Positions 5,908 through 8,259 of a DNA stretch of 8,259 nucleotides are shown piece by piece; the first letter of the stretch is position 1; every line of letters begins with the position of its first letter. The DNA is from Chthoniobacterales bacterium (GTDB taxonomy: Bacteria; Verrucomicrobiota; Verrucomicrobiia; Chthoniobacterales; UBA10450), in assembly GCA_013695925.1 (NCBI GenBank), contig JACCZO010000283.1, positions 1 to 8,259 on the forward strand, read 5' to 3'. The translations under genes were made by a program, and so were the position numbers. Under the pieces are notes generated by a model that was not told where the DNA came from, did no database searches, and saw only the letters and a list, made by a program, of their open reading frames with translations.

Positions 5908-6723
5908 ATGAGCGCCGCGGCCGTCAGCGCCGGAGAGAAACGCTCCGGCCTTTTTCTTTTACCCACCGCGACCCTCTGGCAGCGCGAGATCGTGCGCTTC
6001 TACCGGCAGCGCAACCGGATCATCGGGGCGCTCCTTTCGCCGCTCGTTTTCTGGTTCGTCATCGGCTCGGGGATCGGACCGTCGTTTCGCGTCGGCTCCG
6101 CGCCTAACGGGGTCAGTTACCTCGAATATTTTTATCCGGGCACGCTCATCCTGATCATGCTCTTCACCGCTATCTTCTCCACCATTTCGATCATCGAGGA
6201 TCGGCGGGAAGGTTTTCTCCAGTCAGTTCTCGTCGCGCCCATCTCGCCCGGCAGCATCGTTTGCGGAAAAATTCTCGGCGGCACCACCCTCGCTCTTTTG
6301 CAGGGGCTGCTCTTTCTTCTGCTCGCGCCCTTCGTTGGAATCCAAATTTCGCCAGAGCGGATTTTGATTTGTCTCGGGACGCTCTTCGTCGTCGGTTTCG
6401 GCCTGACGGGTCTCGGGTTCCTCGTCGCATGGCCGATGGAATCGACCCAGGGTTTCCACGCCATCATGAACGTCTTTTTGATCCCGCTCTGGCTCATGTC
6501 CGGCGCGCTTTTCCCCGCGACCAATCCCCATTCCTGGATCTTTTGGGCGGTGCATTTGAATCCGGTCACCTACGGTGTGGCCGCCGTCCGGCGCGCGCTT
6601 TATGCGGGCGATCCCGGCGTTGTCCATCTCCCGGGTTTTGCTCTTTCCCTCAGCTTGTCGGCGGTTTTTGGTCTGGTGATGTATGCCGTCGCCTACTTTC
6701 TCGTGCAGCGAAAATCCTCATGA
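5908..6723 (+). CDS. ABC-2 type transporter permease (DrrB/NodJ-like)
   Basis: This 271-residue inner-membrane protein is the permease half of an ABC-2 exporter. It has about six hydrophobic segments: 38-56, 76-95, 118-143, 152-176, 186-204 and 244-266. The ABC-2 signature is clear after the second: IIEDRREGFLQSVLVAPISP (95-114), then GSIVCGKILG. The family's NPVTYGVAAVRRAL motif lies at 218-231, after the LMSGALFPATNP loop. Such permeases need an ATPase subunit, usually encoded next door, but none is in this window: the upstream neighbour is the AraC regulator and the downstream neighbour is purH. The start is six bases after the regulator stop, and the stop overlaps purH as ATGA, so the three genes look like one translational unit. 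The substrate cannot be inferred; related systems export drugs, polysaccharides or lipids. Confidence 0.92.
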   Translation: MSAAAVSAGEKRSGLFLLPTATLWQREIVRFYRQRNRIIGALLSPLVFWFVIGSGIGPSFRVGSAPNGVSYLEYFYPGTLILIMLFTAIFSTISIIEDRREGFLQSVLVAPISPGSIVCGKILGGTTLALLQGLLFLLLAPFVGIQISPERILICLGTLFVVGFGLTGLGFLVAWPMESTQGFHAIMNVFLIPLWLMSGALFPATNPHSWIFWAVHLNPVTYGVAAVRRALYAGDPGVVHLPGFALSLSLSAVFGLVMYAVAYFLVQRKSS

Positions 6724-8252
6724 AAATCTCCCGCGCTCTGATTTCCGTTTCCGACAAAACCGGCGTGGCCGATTTCGCGCGGGAGCTAGAAAAAGAAGGC
6801 GTAGAGATTGTTTCCACGGGCGGCACCGCCAGTCTGCTTCGGCAAGCCGGGGTCAAAGTGCGCGGCATTGCCGCCTTCACCGGTTTTCCGGAAATGCTCG
6901 ATGGGCGGGTCAAGACGCTGCATCCCAAAGTGCACGGCGGACTGCTCTTCGTGCGCGGGAACGAGGAGCACGAGGCGGCGGCGCGCGAGCACGGCATCGA
7001 ACCGATCGACCTCGTGGTGATCAACCTTTATCCCTTCGAAGCGACCATCGCGAAGCCGGGCGTGAAGCTGGCCGAAGCGATCGAGCAGATCGATATCGGT
7101 GGTCCGTCGATCCTGCGCAGCGCTTCCAAAAATTATCACTCCGTCACCGTCATCGTCGATCCGGCGGATTATGCCGTGGTGCTGGACGAGATGCGCAATC
7201 GCGAGGGCGAGACGACGCTGAAATTGCGCGAGCGCCTCGCGATCAAGGCCTTCATCAAAACCTCCGATTACGACCGCGCGATCGCCGGTTTCCTGAACGA
7301 GAAGCAGGAGACCGAAACTTCATTCTCACTCTCGCTCTCGCTGGTCAGCCGGCTGCGCTACGGCGAAAATCCGCACCAGGCCGGGTCGCTTTACGGCAAT
7401 TTCACGGAGTATTTCGAGAAGCTGCACGGGAAGGAACTCTCCTTTAACAACCTCCTCGACATCACTGCCGCGGCCGACCTGATCGAAGAATTTGAGGAAC
7501 CGACGATTGCGATTTTGAAGCACACCAACCCGTGCGGCGTGGGGAGCGATCCCGACCTGAAGGAAGCGTGGATGAAAGCTTTCGCGACCGACAAGCAGGC
7601 GCCGTTCGGCGGGATCATCATCTGCAATCGCCCGCTCGATCTGCCGGTCGCGAAAGCGATCAGCGAAATTTTCAGCGAAGTCATCATCGTGCCGGAGTTC
7701 GCGGCCGACGCGCGCGCCTTGCTCCAGAAAAAGAAAAATCTCCGCCTGATGCGAGCGCTCAGCCCGACCACGCCTAACGAAAAGCCGCGGATGGACCTGC
7801 GCTCCGTCCGGGGCGGCCTTCTCGTGCAGCAAAAGGACACCGCCGAACTCGAAGGATTGGAAACGAAGGTGGTGACGAAACGTCCGCCGACAAAACAGGA
7901 AATGGCGGCGATGCTTTTCGGCTGGCGGGTGGTGAAGCACGTCAAATCGAACGCGATCGTTTACGCCGGCGCCGACCGCACGCTTGGCATCGGGGCCGGC
8001 CAGATGTCGCGGGTCGATGCCTCGCGCATCGCGGTATGGAAAGCGCAGGAAGCGGGGCTTTCCCTCGCGGGCAGCGCGGTCGCGAGTGACGCTTTTTTTC
8101 CTTTTGCCGATGGCCTGATTGCCGCGGCCGACGCGGGTGCGACGGCGGCGATTCAGCCGGGCGGTTCCGTCCGCGATGAGGAAGTAATCGCCGCCGCCAA
8201 CGATCGCAAAATGGCGATGGTCTTCACCGGCGTGCGCCATTTTCGGCACTAG
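6720..8252 (+). CDS. purH: Bifunctional AICAR transformylase / IMP cyclohydrolase
   Basis: PurH catalyses the last two steps of de novo purine synthesis in the cytoplasm: formylation of AICAR with 10-formyl-tetrahydrofolate, then ring closure to IMP. The 510-residue product is of family length (about 510-530). The N-terminal MGS-like cyclohydrolase domain (1 to about 190) shows ALISVSDKTG (6-15), VSTGGTA (31-37), KTLHPKVHGG (65-74) and DIGGPSILRSASKN (125-138). The transformylase domain shows RYGENPHQ (213-220), SFNNLLDITAA (241-251), the catalytic Lys-His pair in KHTNPCG (267-273), PFGGII (295-300), SDAFFPFADG (456-465), QPGGSVRDEEVI (479-490) and the usual RHFRH end. A low-complexity SFSLSLSLVS linker (201-210) joins the two. 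The ATG at 6720 overlaps the permease stop by four bases and gives the standard N terminus; the ORF extending to 6261 lies over the permease gene and is rejected. The gene is complete, with seven bases after its TAG. Confidence 0.97.
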   Translation: MKISRALISVSDKTGVADFARELEKEGVEIVSTGGTASLLRQAGVKVRGIAAFTGFPEMLDGRVKTLHPKVHGGLLFVRGNEEHEAAAREHGIEPIDLVVINLYPFEATIAKPGVKLAEAIEQIDIGGPSILRSASKNYHSVTVIVDPADYAVVLDEMRNREGETTLKLRERLAIKAFIKTSDYDRAIAGFLNEKQETETSFSLSLSLVSRLRYGENPHQAGSLYGNFTEYFEKLHGKELSFNNLLDITAAADLIEEFEEPTIAILKHTNPCGVGSDPDLKEAWMKAFATDKQAPFGGIIICNRPLDLPVAKAISEIFSEVIIVPEFAADARALLQKKKNLRLMRALSPTTPNEKPRMDLRSVRGGLLVQQKDTAELEGLETKVVTKRPPTKQEMAAMLFGWRVVKHVKSNAIVYAGADRTLGIGAGQMSRVDASRIAVWKAQEAGLSLAGSAVASDAFFPFADGLIAAADAGATAAIQPGGSVRDEEVIAAANDRKMAMVFTGVRHFRH

Positions 8253-8259
8253 GGTAGCG

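Larger units (their letters stand above)
1110..7779. repeat. Dispersed short word CGTTAGGCG and one-base variants (ten copies)
   Basis: The core GTTAGGC or its complement GCCTAAC occurs at 1111, 1225, 1686, 1776, 2500, 4475 and 5897 (as GTTAGGC on the plus strand) and at 3977, 6102 and 7772 (as GCCTAAC). Six copies are the exact ninemer CGTTAGGCG: 1110, 1224, 1775, 4474, 6101 and 7771. The other four differ from it at one flanking base. Copies fall in xseA (four), ruvB, the secreted-protein gene, the permease and purH, one across the regulator stop codon, and one in the divergent intergenic region. None lies in the first 1.1 kb. Its role is unknown. Confidence 0.7.

Noticed and set aside
6261..6719. 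Extended purH start adding about 150 residues
   Set aside because: The extension lies over the ABC-2 permease in another frame and is Arg-rich. PurH proteins begin at the ALISVSDKTG region, which matches the ATG at 6720.
7326..8249. 307-residue minus-strand ORF opposite purH
   Set aside because: It is Arg/His-rich antisense sequence with no motifs. purH on the plus strand is complete and conserved throughout.

Overview
The window is a GC-rich bacterial chromosome segment, most probably from Verrucomicrobiota and perhaps a Chthoniobacterales-type soil lineage. That placement is inference. It rests on the orphan short-leader pseudopilin, the weak or absent Shine-Dalgarno sequences, the mix of housekeeping genes and lineage-type hypotheticals, and several kinds of palindromic intergenic repeats that I associate with such genomes. 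No phage, plasmid, CRISPR, tRNA or rRNA feature was recognised.

Layout. Positions 1-203 hold at most the tail of an upstream gene and the leader of a pseudopilin gene (204-908, +). A strong hairpin plus U-tract terminator for that gene (947-980) lies inside the 3' coding end of the convergent xseA (918-2285, -). xseA follows ruvB (2437-3441, -), and the gap between them is almost wholly a 141-bp multi-armed palindromic element (A). A second palindromic element (B, 3451-3545) separates ruvB from a small RsbW-like ATPase gene (3558-3965, -). A third (C, 4054-4139) lies in the divergent gap before a secreted protein of unknown function (4194-4910, +). The plus strand continues with an AraC-family regulator (4969-5901), an ABC-2 permease without its ATPase (5908-6723) and purH (6720-8252). 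These last three are packed with a 6-bp gap and a 4-bp ATGA overlap, so they look cotranslated.

How the genes relate. ruvB and xseA form a DNA recombination/repair pair, with no xseB in view. purH performs the last two steps of IMP synthesis. The regulator-permease-purH cluster is an unusual combination with no obvious shared pathway. No new multi-gene defence or biosynthetic system is visible. The more unusual content is at DNA level: (i) the word CGTTAGGCG and close variants occur ten times on both strands, across coding frames, a stop codon and an intergenic site, far above a rough chance expectation; (ii) three different long palindromic elements occupy three gene junctions. Element C has no stop codon in any of the six frames, and element A supplies the ruvB stop codon.

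All calls come from reading the sequence and from memory of protein families; no database search was run. No gene-free stretch exceeds 300 bases.
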